From: Diospyros lotus
Lineage: Eukaryota; Streptophyta; Magnoliopsida; Ericales; Ebenaceae
NCBI RefSeq assembly: GCF_014633365.1
Contig: NC_068351.1
Location: 23,134,866 to 23,198,865 of the forward strand
DNA: 64,000 bases
Direction of reading: 5' to 3'
In this document: in pieces, positions 45,745-57,824 of the stretch
How the letters are laid out: the number at the start of each line of letters is the position of its first letter
Numbering within the stretch: position 1 is the first letter of the stretch
Program-made: the position numbers and the translations under genes
Notes under the pieces: generated by a model
Seen by the model: the letters and a program-made list of their open reading frames with translations, nothing else
Told to the model about the DNA's origin: nothing
Databases searched by the model: none

Positions 45745-48065
45745 GGTTTTGTTTAGTATGGGAGACGATAAAGCTCCTAAACCTGACGGATTTATGGTTA
45801 AGTTCTTCAAGAAAGCTTGGGAATTGGTGGGCTTCGATGTGGTAAAAGGTATTCAGAGCTTCTTTGGTACTGGTCGATTGTTGGGAGAGGTTAATGCCAC
45901 TGTTATTAGTCTTGTTCCCAAGGTTTCCCACCTAGAATCTTTTACTCAGTTTAGGCCAATATCGTGTTGTAATGTTGTGTATAAGAGCATTACAAAGATC
46001 TTGGTGAATAGGCTAAATGTAGTGCTCCCATGTTTGGTGCCAAGCAGCCTTTATGCCAAGCCGATTGATAAGGGATAATGTTTTGTTGGCTAAGGAGTTA
46101 GTATATCAATACCATCTTCATAGGGGTCAGCCACGTTGTGCCATGAAAGTTGACCTTGTAAAGGCTTATGATTCGGTGGAGTGGGATTTTCTTCTATCAG
46201 TCCTTCAGTTGTTGAATTTCCTTCACGATTTTGTGGCTGGATTAAGGAGTGTGTCACCACATTATTATTTTTAGTGAAAATTAATAAGCAATTGCGTGGG
46301 TTTTTTTTCTGGGAGATATGGGTTTAAGGAAGGGAAACTCATTATCGCCCTATTTGTTCATTCTAGTCATGCAAGTGTTGCAGGGAATGGTTAGGCAATG
46401 TATCTAGTCTAACAATTTCAAGTTCCATTGGAAATGTGATCCTCATGTTTGCTAATGATTTGTTATTGTTCTCTCGAGGGAATTCTACTTCGATACTAAT
46501 CCTGAAGGATTACTTGGATAAGTTTTCTTTATTGTCTAGTCTTCATCCAAATCCCTTGAAAAGTGATTATTTTATTTTTTGTAGAGATATATGTCTGAGG
46601 GAGGAGCTATTTATAGCTTCAGGGTACCGAAGGGGTTAGCTTCCCATGAGATATCTGGGCTTTCCATTGTTATCGACAAAGTTGGCATATGGAGATTTTA
46701 AGCCAATTTTGGATAAGGTTAGGAGTAGAGTGTGTTCATGGGATAGTCATTCTCTATCCTTTCGGGGCAAGCTTTAGCTAGCTCATACGGTTCTAACCAC
46801 TATCTATTTGTACTGGGCGTTAATTTTACTATTACCTAAGAGTTGATAAAGGATCTTCAGAATATTATTAGAAATTTCCTCTGGAGTAGTACGGATGGGG
46901 ATTCTCATAAAGCTAAGGTGGATTGGAGGGATATGTGTTTTCCCAAGGTACCAGTAGGCCTTGGTCTAAAGCATTAATATGTTGTGAACCAAGCTTTGGT
47001 GGCCAAACTGATTTGGAGATTGTTATCAAGTGATTCTGAGTCTTTGTAGGTAAAATGGGTCCATAATTACTGGCTTAGGATAAATGTTTTCGGATTCTTT
47101 TAGTGTCTCATTCCTACCCCTGGTATTGGAGGAAATTGTTATCTATTTGTCATATGGTCAAAGATAGATTTGATTGGAAGGTAGGGGATTGTACCCGAGT
47201 TTCCCTATGGTATGATCAGTGGCACCCACTTGGTGTTTTGGTTTATTGATTTTCTCGCCAACTTCCTCAGCAATTGGGCATCTCTATTACTGCTCATGTT
47301 TATGAAATTATCGTTGATGGTATTTGGGCTTGGTCGACATCAACTACTTCGCCTAGTTTGGATTTACTTCAGCTTCGGATGCTTGGTCCTTCTAGGGTTG
47401 GACATCAAGATGAGCTGAGATGGCTTCCAGCTTCAGATGGATTTTTTTCTATTCGGTATGCTTTTCAAGGGATGTTGGGGCAGCAAGATTGCGTCCCTTA
47501 ATTAGCATCGTTTGGTATGGTATGGGTATGGCCGGGATTCCTACTCATTCTTTTATTTTTTGGTTAGCAATTAGGGAGCAGTTATCTACTCTTAATCGTA
47601 TTAACCTATTTTTTCCTTTTCCAAATAAATGCTTTTTGTGCAGGGCGGATTCAAAGCTGCATATCCATTTGTTTTTTTTTACTATTCCTATTCTAAGATA
47701 GTGCTATCCTTTTTTGCCAGACGAAGAAATTTGGATGACCTTGGTGACGATAGGATACAGGAGTCTTATGGGCTACAACAATGGGATATAGGAGTCTTAA
47801 GGGTTGTGACTCAGTAGAAGGGAAAAGAGTTCGTGGCAAATTACTAATTGTTTGGTTTTGCAGGCGATAGTGTACATCATATGGTGTGAGAGGAATAATA
47901 GGTGTTGGCAGGGAACTAAACGGTCAGCAGATCAGTTGGCATATCAAGTACTGTTGTGCCATAAAATTGTCAAACGTCATCTGGGAATATTTTTAATAAG
48001 TGGGCGTATGTTTAATGATCAAATCCAAGTGGACGTATTTTTTCTAAGAATAAATCATGAATAAA
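45745..48065 (+). pseudogene. 5'-truncated L1-type LINE ORF2 (RT and C-terminal zinc-knuckle region)
   Basis: The frame at 45749-46078 starts 'DDKAPKPDGFMVKFFKKAW', a plant LINE reverse transcriptase opening, then 'FRPISCCNVVYKSITKIL'. Next come 'GQPRCAMKVDLVKAYDSVEW' (46120-46185) and the catalytic box near 46440-46460 as FANDLLLFS, in which one of the two Asp of FADD is Asn. Later parts are the 'DGFFSIRYAF' and 'IPTHSFIFWLAI' wording, 'CFLCRADSKLHIHLFF' (zf-RVT) at about 47630-47690, and 'IVYIIWCERNNR' near 47865. The endonuclease half is missing, as in 5'-truncated inserts. At least four frame changes make it dead. Confidence 0.8.
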
Positions 48066-48189
48066 TAGCAAAGGAATAATTAATAATGGTAATAAGGTTA
48101 ATAATCATGGTTTTGAGGGAAAAACGGTGCAAGGGAAAAAGTAGCACATTCCCGTATAAATAACACAATAAAATGAGCTAGAAGGGACT

Positions 48190-49605
48190 TTTTGTCATGG
48201 TTCTTGAGAGTTGGGAATTTCTTCATGAGAGAGTATTATTTCTTCTCAGGCAACTTCTCTCCACAGACAACCTTAGCTTTTCTCCATGGATAGCGTCAGC
48301 ATCTCTCTGCGAGCAGCCTCAGCTTCTCTTCTCATATGAATTTCTTCTCGGGCAGATTCTTCCCAGAATCACATTCTCCCCTCACTCACATTATTCTCGA
48401 ATACACATTCTTCCCGAAATGGTCATGCCTTCCCTCTCACGAGGCTGACTTCTTCCTAGAATGGCAGCTTCCTCTTAGCACTCTGCTTCTCGGCATGGAC
48501 TTCCTCTTTGCACTCTCCTTCTTCCCAGAACACAGCGTGGGCTTGCTCTCGGTACTCTCCTTCTTCTCGGTTGCTTCCGCCAAGTTGTTTGTGCTTCATG
48601 CCACTGCCTTCTTCCAGAAAGGGGAAGGCCTTATCTTCCACCATCTCTTCAAGAACCCTCTAAAGCAAGCCATAACTCCCATGTAAGTGCATGTGAGCCA
48701 CACATGCATGTGCTACCTGTTTCATCCCAATGGCCGCATGTGTTAGCCATTTCCTTCATCAAGCCATAGTACACAGCGAGCCCCATACATCATACTATGC
48801 CTTGCAATATGCTAATTGTATCCCATAAATCATGTATATGATTAATTACACATATAACATACACATAATTAACTAAGCTAAAGAATAGGTAATGATCAAC
48901 TTATAAGGCTATCTAGCCACACCGTAACTCATTTCGAAAGAATTAATTCATACCTTGCACAACAGAGATGTAATCCCTCTCGAAAATATCATGCTAAATT
49001 TAGAATAATAGACAATACTCGGAAATATTTTCTATCAACCTGGAATCTTGCCCTGGCAAGCTACTTAGAGGCCAAGAACCTACTTTGGCAACTCGCCATG
49101 AGGCCTACCTTCTCCCAAAGGATTCCCTAGATTATTTAGCTCTCTGGGGGCGATTCCTCTTAAGCCCATCTGAATTAGACCAAGGATCACAGTCCTCATG
49201 CTCATCGTATGCTTGCTTATCCCCAACATCTAGTTAAAAATACTATAACTAGCCCCTATTGTCAGGAAAGGTACTTCTTTTATATTTATTAATTGCATCA
49301 TTTATTCAATGCACACCTGACGGAACCTCTATGAGTTCCCCTGAATAACTATTTTCCTTCACATACTGACTTAAGCATGGGGGGGATACGCGAGTGAGGA
49401 ATCCCCATGTGCCTTCTAACTTGTTCTTGTGAGCATAGTTATGCCCCAAATACATAGGAAGCTACTCTTGGACATATTAATTCTCTACTAAAAATATACC
49501 CAAGGGCTTATTCGAGACTCCTATCAAGCAATCGAAGATCGGAGCCACCCTTTGCATATTTCCATAAGCAGACACCAACCCTTGTTCACCTTGTTATGCC
49601 GTGAC
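48190..49605 (+). mobile_element. Tat-like LTR fragment
   Basis: A 'tactgacttaagcatgggg' stretch at 49366-49385 resembles the Tat-lineage LTR signature also seen at 19898. The left part (48200-48660) is CT-rich with a recurring 'ctccttcttc.cgg' phrase, which produces long but meaningless frames (48197-48686). Ends were not found. LTR G begins at 49606, and sequence after G ('tttttggcaac' at 51852-51862) resembles the end of the Tat-like LTR at 20545, so G may be inserted in it. Confidence 0.45.
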
Positions 49606-51812
49606 TGTAGCGTTCCCTCACAACTAATCTCAATTGTTATATTTTGCTAACAACAGGTATAGTGTGTCATCTCGGCACAGTTGATTACTATACCTTTTAT
49701 AACAACCTGCCTCCCAAAGCTCCCGCTAGCATAGAAGATCCGTGAGAGAGTCGTCAAGGAAAAGGTATAGATACAAAATCAATAAATCAACCACATCATC
49801 TATAAGATCACAAAAGATATACACATCCACATAGCATTGCATCACTCTTTTTCACGGGCTTAACCGCCCATACATAACAAAATAATGAGAAGGGTAAATT
49901 AAATAGAATACAACAAAAATAAAATTCAGCCCTTCACCCTCAAACAACTCCCAAGGATCTTGGTTTGGAGTGACTTTGTACACATATCTAGCCCAGCTGA
50001 AACATGGCTAGACTCACCATCCTCCTTTGCTTTCCCCTTGGTTGCCCCTAAAATGATGCAAAGAAAGAACATGAGCTACAAAGCTCAACAAGTAAAGCAA
50101 CAAATGAAGGCATAGTAAAATGAGGCATAATATATCAATAACAAAAGTAGAGGAATAACCTTTCTCCAAGGTGGGACCACCATGGATAACATCATAGATA
50201 AAAGTAAGATTTTCCACCATGGACAAAGTCATGCAAGTCATGCCCCTATGCCAAGTCATACACCAATGCATCAATGAACTCACATCACTATCAAATGTGG
50301 ACCATTGTCCACCCACGTCCTAATCCATACTAGGGGACATTGTGAGCTAAAGCTCCCAAAGTAGGCATAAGCCCACCAGCATGATAACCACTAATCCATA
50401 TTAGGCGACATTGTGACCTAAAGCTCCCACAGTAGGCATAAGCCCACCAGCATGATAACCACAGTAGGCATGAGCCCGTGGGCATGATAGGATATCCTTA
50501 ATTACCTTATAAACACCCAGTCTTTTGAAAGTTTAAATGTGCACACGTATACCCTTGTATATAACATGCATTATCATGAACATATACTATTTTCTTATCC
50601 CGAGAACATTTTATGAAAACATCTCCCCTTGACATACTTATATGAAACAATTAGCACCCGTAGTCCCATTCATTCCCTTACACAAATATATCGACTAATT
50701 GCACGAATATTGGAGCACACACATATTTCCCACCCACCATGAATAAATTTCAAAGTTTATTAGGTTGGAAGGCTTGCTAGGAGTTCCCATATTGATTTGG
50801 AGCAAGTTGGATGAATCAATTAAAGTATCAAGCAACAAAGGAAACAACTGGTCAACAGGTAAGAAAGAATGGTTAACAGCTCCGTGGGTTTCGAGAAGAG
50901 GCGATTAACAACCTCTACCAACTGGTCAACAACTCGAGCATCACCCTTTCGGTATCTAATGGTTGACAACCACTGGGCGAGACCGGTCAACCAATTCATG
51001 AAAATGGTCAACAGCTTTCCAAGAGTGGTTTACAGGTAGAAACCGAGAGCTGCAAAGGAAACCACTAGAAACACCAAAATGCATGCAAAATACACCAAAT
51101 TCATGTATGCAACTTCATCCTATCAACGAACACATCATTCCTTTTAAAATCTTGGGGAGAAACAAGTCCCCATCTAGATGTTATGTACGATTTAACAGAA
51201 ATTCAAGAGAAATGACACGAAATACAAACAATCGGATTCTTTCAAAACAACCCCCTTCCAAATGAAGGGTTTTTCTAATTTCCATCCAAAAGTGCGTATT
51301 TCAAGAACTCCAATGGAAGGAAAAGACCAAGATTTCTAGCAACAAGAATCCTAAGAGGAAACTTTCCATTTAAAGAAGATATAGGAGAACTTGCCTTTAT
51401 AAAATGGATGAGTTTAAGAAAGAAGAAGAACCACAAGTTTGGCCTCCAAGGTTCCACCAAAAGCCGTAATCTCAACCACCGATCCCTTCCTTGAGGCTCC
51501 AAATTGAAGAAGAAGAAAATTTTAGAAATGAAGAAGGAGAGAAACGAGAGAAGACAAGAATGGATATGGCTTGCTCTCTAACTCTCTCTTTTATACCATA
51601 TCCCCTTTCCCCTTTTTCCCTCATACAATTTTACATATGCCCACTTAATCCTTTATTTTTTTTTCTTAATTAATTGCAAAATCATATATATATATATATA
51701 TATTTTGCAACACTTTAGACATCCCATTTCAATTTATATCTCAAAGTTTCACTCACATAACATTAATACCCAAAATACAAAAATAATCTAGACCCATCAT
51801 CGAGTCATTACA
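49606..51812 (-). mobile_element. Gypsy-type LTR 'G', relative of F, no matching TSD
   Basis: The ends are TGTAGCGTTCCC and GAGTCATTACA, like those of LTR F, and a 'gagctacaaagctcaacaagtaa' block at 50072-50094 is shared with F. The flanking 5-mers are GTGAC and CATTT and do not match. A minus-strand TATA-like box (TATAAAAG) is at 51588-51596. A nearly exact duplicate of about 60 bp lies at 50333-50460 ('aggcataagcccaccagcatga'). A GGTCAACA-type motif recurs five or more times in 50845-51015. Length is 2207 bp and no coding domain is present. Confidence 0.68.
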
Positions 51813-51879
51813 CATTTTTCCCCCTCTCTACAGTGCCATGCTTTTTGACATTTTTGGCAACTTCCAGCCAATCAATCTA

Positions 51880-52440
51880 CCTTACTTAGGTGAGTTGATC
51901 TACTTAGTAACTTAAAGTGAGCAGAACCCCTTTGTGTCTCCATAGTTAAACGATAGAGGACTCATGAGTAGGTTATGCTCTCTTAGTTATTATAGCTGAG
52001 GGAGATGGTATGAATTGATGAAGTTGAATCTGAGTGTTTGTGCCAGCGAGTATCCTGGGGTTGGCTGCACCATATTGAACTTTGGTGACCAAAGCTAGTA
52101 CTTTTCTTCGATCCTAGCTATTACTTGTGTACATATTGTCGTTGGTAAGGGCATTTTGTCTCTACATTCAACCTTCCCTAGTTGGCTTCTTACTTACTAG
52201 TTTTCCTTGCTCAGGTATGTTGTTCTGATTAGTAACTTGGAGTGGGTAGACCCCATACATCTTCATAGTCAAAAGGTAGACGACCCCTAAGTTATGAATT
52301 GATGGAGTTGGCCTTTAGTGTTTGTTCCAATAAGTATCTCGGGGTTGGTTGCACCATAGTGAACTTTGGAGATTATAGCCGGTACCTTCCCTCCGGTCCA
52401 AGCTTTTACTTGTGTACACATTGTCATTTGGTGGCTTTGT
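51880..52440 (+). repeat. Degenerate tandem duplication in the intron
   Basis: A segment of about 250 bp at 51889-52143 recurs at 52231-52432. Shared phrases are 'ttagtaactt', 'tatgaattgatg.agttg', 'ggggttgg.tgcaccata.tgaactttgg' and 'ttacttgtgtaca.attgtc'. It probably belongs to the 3' part of the LINE that ends at 52735. No coding function is seen. Confidence 0.6.
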
Positions 52441-52735
52441 TATTACTCTCAATCCTTAAGTGCTCGATCCAAGTTTTTGATATAGCTGAATATGATTTGT
52501 AGTCTTTCTTGATGCTCCTTTAGACTCTGTTATTTATCTCTATATGAAGGAGTGATTGGATCACTACTATCCTTGAGTAGATAATATTGGATAGATTTTG
52601 GTTGTGATGTATATTTGTTTTAGATCCCGTCTCTATTGGTTTGGACTCTATTGGCATGCCCTGATTTTCTCGTGTAGACACTTTTGGCACAAGTTTCTTT
52701 TAATATAAGTCTTATTTATAGAAAAAAAAAAAAAA
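52441..52735 (+). mobile_element. LINE 3' end with poly(A) tail
   Basis: The stretch 'tttcttttaatataagtctt' (52694-52713) followed by 'atttatag' and a run of 14 A (52722-52735) is the usual 3' end of plant L1-type LINEs in plus orientation. It could be the tail of the ORF2 fragment at 45745-48065, separated from it by the later LTR insertions. I could not find a clean target duplication. Confidence 0.6.
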
Positions 52736-53115
52736 CAAAATAAGTCCTTATAAGCCTATCTCATTCAATTTGATATCAACAAAGTAAATCTTTTAATTTT
52801 CTTTTGTTTTTTGCTAGCTCAATTAGGAGAGACATGAGAATTCTAGCCTAGATGATTTGCATCTTGCTTACATAGTTAGTGAATATATATGGAACACGAT
52901 AATTTTGAGTTAAGGGATTTTCTTTTCTTTTTGCTCCCATAGAAATAATGTCACCTTATAGTTGGAAATTAAAAAAAAAAAAATCTTTTCATGTAGTACA
53001 CAGTGAATATATATGGCATGTTGATGTAAGAACATAATCCTCAATCTTGATTTATATTATGTATTAACTTGGTTTCTATTTATATTAACAAAAACTAGCA
53101 TTCCAATCCATTTAG

Positions 53116-53753
53116 ATCCAGAGGGTCCAAATATTGTCAATGCTCCTACAAGTTTTCAACTGACAGAAGTGAAGGGGAAAGGGAAAGCAATCTGTCATGG
53201 CAATCAATGGCACCGGCACAATAAGCCTTTGATCCAACACTTTTCACAATCAGCTTATCCTTCAAGTTATCATTTGGAATCCATTAACATGGAGAGTGTC
53301 TTGAGTAGTACCAAACATCAAGCAAATCCTACAAATGAATCTCCAGTGGCACCAATTATGTTAGAAAGCATGGTTGTTGGAAGTTCTTCTTTTGCCAAGA
53401 CTTGCAATTCTAAACAAGAAGTAGCTGGCTCTAATGGCTCAAATCAAATTCAAGTTGCAGAAACTACGCAGCAGCAACAAGAAGGTCCATCCAAGAGAGT
53501 GAGAGTTTCAACTCAGAGTGAAAGAAATGCAATGAATGTAATAAATGGAATGCCAATTGTGACAACCAGCGGCGGCCACCCTAATGGGAAGGAGATAAAA
53601 GGGATTCTGTACAAATTCTTAAAAGAGCAGGTGACAATAGTTTGTCTCTGCCATGGAACCTTCCTTACTCCAGCAGAGTTTGTCAAGCATGCAGGCGGAG
53701 ATGAATTGGACAATCCAATGAAGCTTATTCTTGTCTCAAAGCCAATTATGTAA
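53116..53753 (+). CDS. Ninja-family transcriptional co-repressor, exon 2
   Basis: Residues 210-421, ending at TAA 53751-53753. The C-terminal 62 residues (355-416, from MPIVTTSGGHPNG) match the conserved Ninja C-terminal domain (Jas-type, TIFY-binding in NINJA). They include 'CLCHGTFLTP' (386-395) and 'AEFVKHAGG' (396-404), which are near-diagnostic. Residues 228-354 are low-complexity, rich in Ser, Asn and Gln, with a basic 'PSKRVRVS' that could be a nuclear signal. The acceptor TTTAG ends at 53115, and the exon opens with the other two bases of a split Asp codon. The stop lies where the family normally ends. A GTAAGT at 53750 overlaps the stop codon and could act as a cryptic donor. Confidence 0.85.
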
Positions 53754-55160
53754 GTGACAACTTTAGTGTCAACTCTTATAGGAAGTTAAAAATTATGGTA
53801 GAGCATAGTCCAATGTAGGAGTACTCCAAGTTTATCTAAGAAACTATTGTCTAAGTTTATCTAAGTTTGGGAAAGAAACTATTGTCTAGTCTTAATCCTT
53901 GGAAATGCACTTTCTTTTTCTACTTTTTGGTGTTCTCCGTTGTAAATAAGCCTTTCAATAGCTTGAATCTAATTCAAATTCAATGAGTGTCAGATTTACC
54001 AAAAACAATTCATTAACATCTAAATGCCATGTAGATCAATTAAAAAATTGATTTAGTATCATTTTAAACTAGATCCATTATTTCTAAAAATACACTATCA
54101 TAAACAAAGGTATTTGCACAAAATCAAAATAAGGTCCAATATTCCTAAATTTTAATATTCAATTACACATTAATTTGATAATATTTTATTTTATTCATCA
54201 TTAACAACAAAAACTAGATCTGTTCCATAAACCAGGAAAAGAGCCCACACAATTTACGGGTTTAAATATAAAAATTATTTTTATATAAAAATTATATTAA
54301 ATTTTATGTAATCTTAAAATATAAAATCTAAATACTTTATTGACAATTAAGTATTCTTTAGAAATTATAGTCAAATTTTAAAAATAATATAGGTCTTGGA
54401 TGTAATATTTTATATATATGATCATCTCTTAAAAAGAAATAATGATTTGGTTAATTTGAAAGCTCAAAAATAATAGTAATTATTTATTTTCTATTTAAAT
54501 AAATTATTATATATTCATAAAAATTTAACATTCTTTTGAATTTATTTTAACATAATAAAAATTAGAAAATATAAAAATAATTCATTTTATTGAATTTAAG
54601 GTAATTTATTAGAGTTAATAATGTGAATAAATGTGATTTTAATTCAACTCATATGAACAATATGAAAATCTATGGAGAAAATAAATAAATTTTCAATTTT
54701 CAATTTTATAAAATTTTAAAAATTCAGTTAAATTTATTGAAGCCTTACATATTTTCTTTCTACCATTTAATAGCTTTAATATGACTTAATAAAAAATTAT
54801 TTCAAGTAGAAAAATTTAAAAATTAAATAGTATTAATCTAAATAATTTTAATGTAGATTAATGGTAAAACTGAGACAAATATCAATTTATATTATATTTA
54901 TTAGAGTTTTATATCCCTACAACATTAATTTATCATTCTATTTATACATTTATTACTATTCACATAAATTTTTAATTAATAAAACCATACAAATTTCTTT
55001 TAATTTATTTAACCCAACAAATATCTTTCAATAATGAAAATGGAAAAATGAAAAAAAAAAAAACACTTATTTAAATTATTGCAATGTAGTTTAATAAATT
55101 TAATAGAGTTAATAATTTTAATAGTTTAAATTTAATGTAATTAATGTAATTTAAATTCTC
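53754..55160. other. 3' UTR and very AT-rich downstream DNA
   Basis: The first 200 bp are the probable 3' UTR, with a 'tgtaaataagcc' stretch near 53940 as a possible poly(A) signal region. From 54000 to 55160 the DNA is extremely AT-rich with no frame, repeat or element end that I recognise. Confidence 0.5.
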
Positions 55161-56138
55161 TAGGTTAAGCTTTATATGCAACAACCAACCTTGTCTTACG
55201 GTGCCACAGGAAGCATTAGCTTATCACACGAGGATAACGCCCAATCAGGAACTAAAAGAAAGAGGTAATGGAGTTAAGATAGTGATTTAAGGGGAAACAT
55301 CAATGTCCTCGATCCCTAGTGATTACTCTTTTCGTAAGCAACACTTGGTGATGTGAGATTTTCCTATTCTGCACCTACAAATAAAAGCAAGGGTTCACCC
55401 TGAGAATGCAAATCACAACATTTGAACATATTGACTAACTTTATCATTTACATTATTGCTAAACAGATAAGATATAATCTACTATTAGGCCTCAAACCCT
55501 ACGTACATTATTTACAACTTAAACTAATTAGTTTACAATAACAAAAACTAGCCTCTGCATGGAGTTTCGTAACCCCAAACTTATTTATAACACTTGTGTT
55601 CGTCAAGTGAATAGATGTTATGATGCAATTTATCGAAACTTGACGACGCCCGCGAACTAACTTACTAGGTTATTTAGTGACTACCTCCTTTCTTTTGAAC
55701 GTCCCGTCATCCACTATTTAAAAGAAATAGCAGAAAACAGAAGATCAAACAACCATGAGCACATTAGTTTAGCAAGGCATACAAAAGTTGCACTTGGATA
55801 CGTAGCATGAATGCATCAACAACATGGAAAACATTTTTCATTCAAACCATAAGACCCGATCAATTTGACGAGTGCCTTACTTGGAATTGATTGTCGAATT
55901 TCCAACAATTTTCCTTGAACAGTAATCTCAAACTTTGTTTAATTGCGGGTATTTTCGTATGTCCAACACTAGGACTTTTCATGGAATCAGAGTCTTAAGA
56001 GTTCTCAAAATCAATGTAAACATAGAAAGCAACATCGTAAATCATCATCATAAATGTCCATGAACCCATTTCAAATAATCGTTTATGCAAACACAACACA
56101 TACAGTTGTCAAAACAGTTCAATGTGATAGAAATGAAG
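55161..56138. other. Unassigned sequence of intermediate composition
   Basis: Less AT-rich than its left neighbour, with wording such as 'gttaagctttatatgc' and 'gacgacgcccgcgaac' that could come from an old LTR. No frame, domain or terminal pair was recognised. Confidence 0.35.
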
Positions 56139-57530
56139 TGCAAAATGGCACACACTCAAGAGGGGGTGAATTGAGTTTATAAAAATTATTAAAACAAAAA
56201 CTTTAATTCTTTTAATGTAAAGATAAACAACAATTGTGATTTAAATAGAATGAAATATATGAATAACAAAAGAAATGAAATAGAAAATGAAACAAGATAC
56301 ACAACAAAATAAGAACATAAGAGATTTAGAGTGGTTCGACTTAACCAAGTCTAACCCATTACCATAACTATCCACTAAGGATTTTGAAACCAATCTACTA
56401 ATAAAAATCCCCCTACTTGACCCAAATAGGTCATCTAGTCTCAAGACTAGACTACAATCCTCCTACTTAAGGCAGGCCTTCTAGTTAATGCTAGGAAATA
56501 CAAAACAAATTGAAATGAAAGTTTAAAGGTGCCGGCCCTTCATTACAAGACCTCTCTATAATACAAGACTTGAAAAGATTGGAAGATAAACACACTACAA
56601 GTCCTTATAATAAATAAGAGAGAAAAAAAATGTAAGCACAATAAAAAGTTTTGATCTCTTGAGAACTTGGTAAAAGAATGATCTTAGAGTTTTAAATGAA
56701 GTCCCAACCCTATTTATAGTTGTGGGTGCAAACTTCCAAAAATCATATTGTTTGATGGAGTGGACAAGCATTAAATATGGCAAAAATTAGCTTTTATTTG
56801 AATTCTATGAAAAAAATCAATTGACCGATGTGAAGCATCTATCAACAGATTAAAGCACTAATTCAAAAATCAAACAACAAATCACATAAATAACACTATG
56901 ATTAACATGCATATACATACTGTCAGGCGACAGATAAGAATGGATTAATCACCCAATTCAAGCTATATAACAATATTCAAAATATGCATGCAATCTACCA
57001 GGCAACAGATGAAACGCGATAGACGACAGATTGAGGCAAAACGATTTTAACTATGAAAACGTGCACAACAGATGGAAATGGATAGATGACTGATTAGTTA
57101 AGAAACTTAAACAACCAAAGCATACATCATGCATGTTATTAGATTCTTGATCAAGGAGGATCAGTTGATCGACAGAAACCACATCAACCCATTAGACGAC
57201 AGATCCAAAAATTCAGTCAACTAACACCTTTACAATCTTTAAAAACTCTTTTTGCCTTAAACCTCAAACTCATTTAAAAATATTTTGAAAATTGAATATA
57301 AATACAAAAACATGAGATACTTGCCATTTTCCTTGAGATATGATTTCTAATATAACTATTTAATCTCTCATTGATTCTTATTTGAAATTGAAAGATGTAC
57401 GCTTGAAAGATATACACTTGACTTATAACTTAAAACTTTATTTCGTTTTTCATCATCAAAACCTTAAAGCAAATTGAAACCAATATCAATATATCACAAT
57501 GCACATGCAATGCACCATACCAATAGTGTC
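56139..57530 (-). mobile_element. Second SIRE/Angela-like copia LTR, minus orientation
   Basis: It begins TGCAAAATGG and 'cacactcaagagggggtgaatt', the reverse of the 'aattcaccccctcttgagtgtg' end typical of SIRE-like LTRs. An array of 'gacgacagat'-like motifs (for example 56932, 57024, 57192) recurs between 56820 and 57210. The far end near 57530 is approximate and no target duplication was found. It resembles 16590-17830 in its first part but has a different motif array. Confidence 0.55.
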
Positions 57531-57824
57531 AACCTTGGAAAGTGCTTACTTGTCCCCTTAGTCCTCAGTCGGCTCATGTTCCTTTGTCATGGTGATCTTG
57601 TAAAATAACATATAACTTATAGGTGACTATTAATGAATCAAGTCTCAATTTCACTAACTATCTCACGAGTTTAGCCTTTTACCAAAATATCCTAATGTGC
57701 CAACCACATGACATTAATAAGAAGATTCAAGATATTTTGAATATGGTATCGATATCCCAAATTTCATAAATTTACATTAACACCTCAAATTATTCAAAAT
57801 ATTCACAAATCCTTAATATTTTAA

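Larger units (their letters stand above)
43012..53115 (+). other. 10.1 kb intron of the Ninja-family gene
   Basis: The donor is GT at 43012 and the acceptor TTTAG at 53115. Exons 1 and 2 join with a split GAT codon (G plus AT), in frame (628 + 638 nt = 422 codons including the stop). The intron holds a deleted copia element, an L1-like LINE, a Tat-like LTR, LTR G, a tandem duplication and a LINE poly(A) tail. Without them it would be perhaps 1 kb. The whole path is inferred from splice signals and protein similarity on both sides. Confidence 0.75.

Noticed and set aside
48197..48686. Frames with a signal-peptide-like, Phe/Leu-rich look
   Set aside because: The CT-rich repeat 'ctccttcttc' makes such wording by itself. 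There is no conserved domain and the stretch lies inside a Tat-like LTR in an intron.
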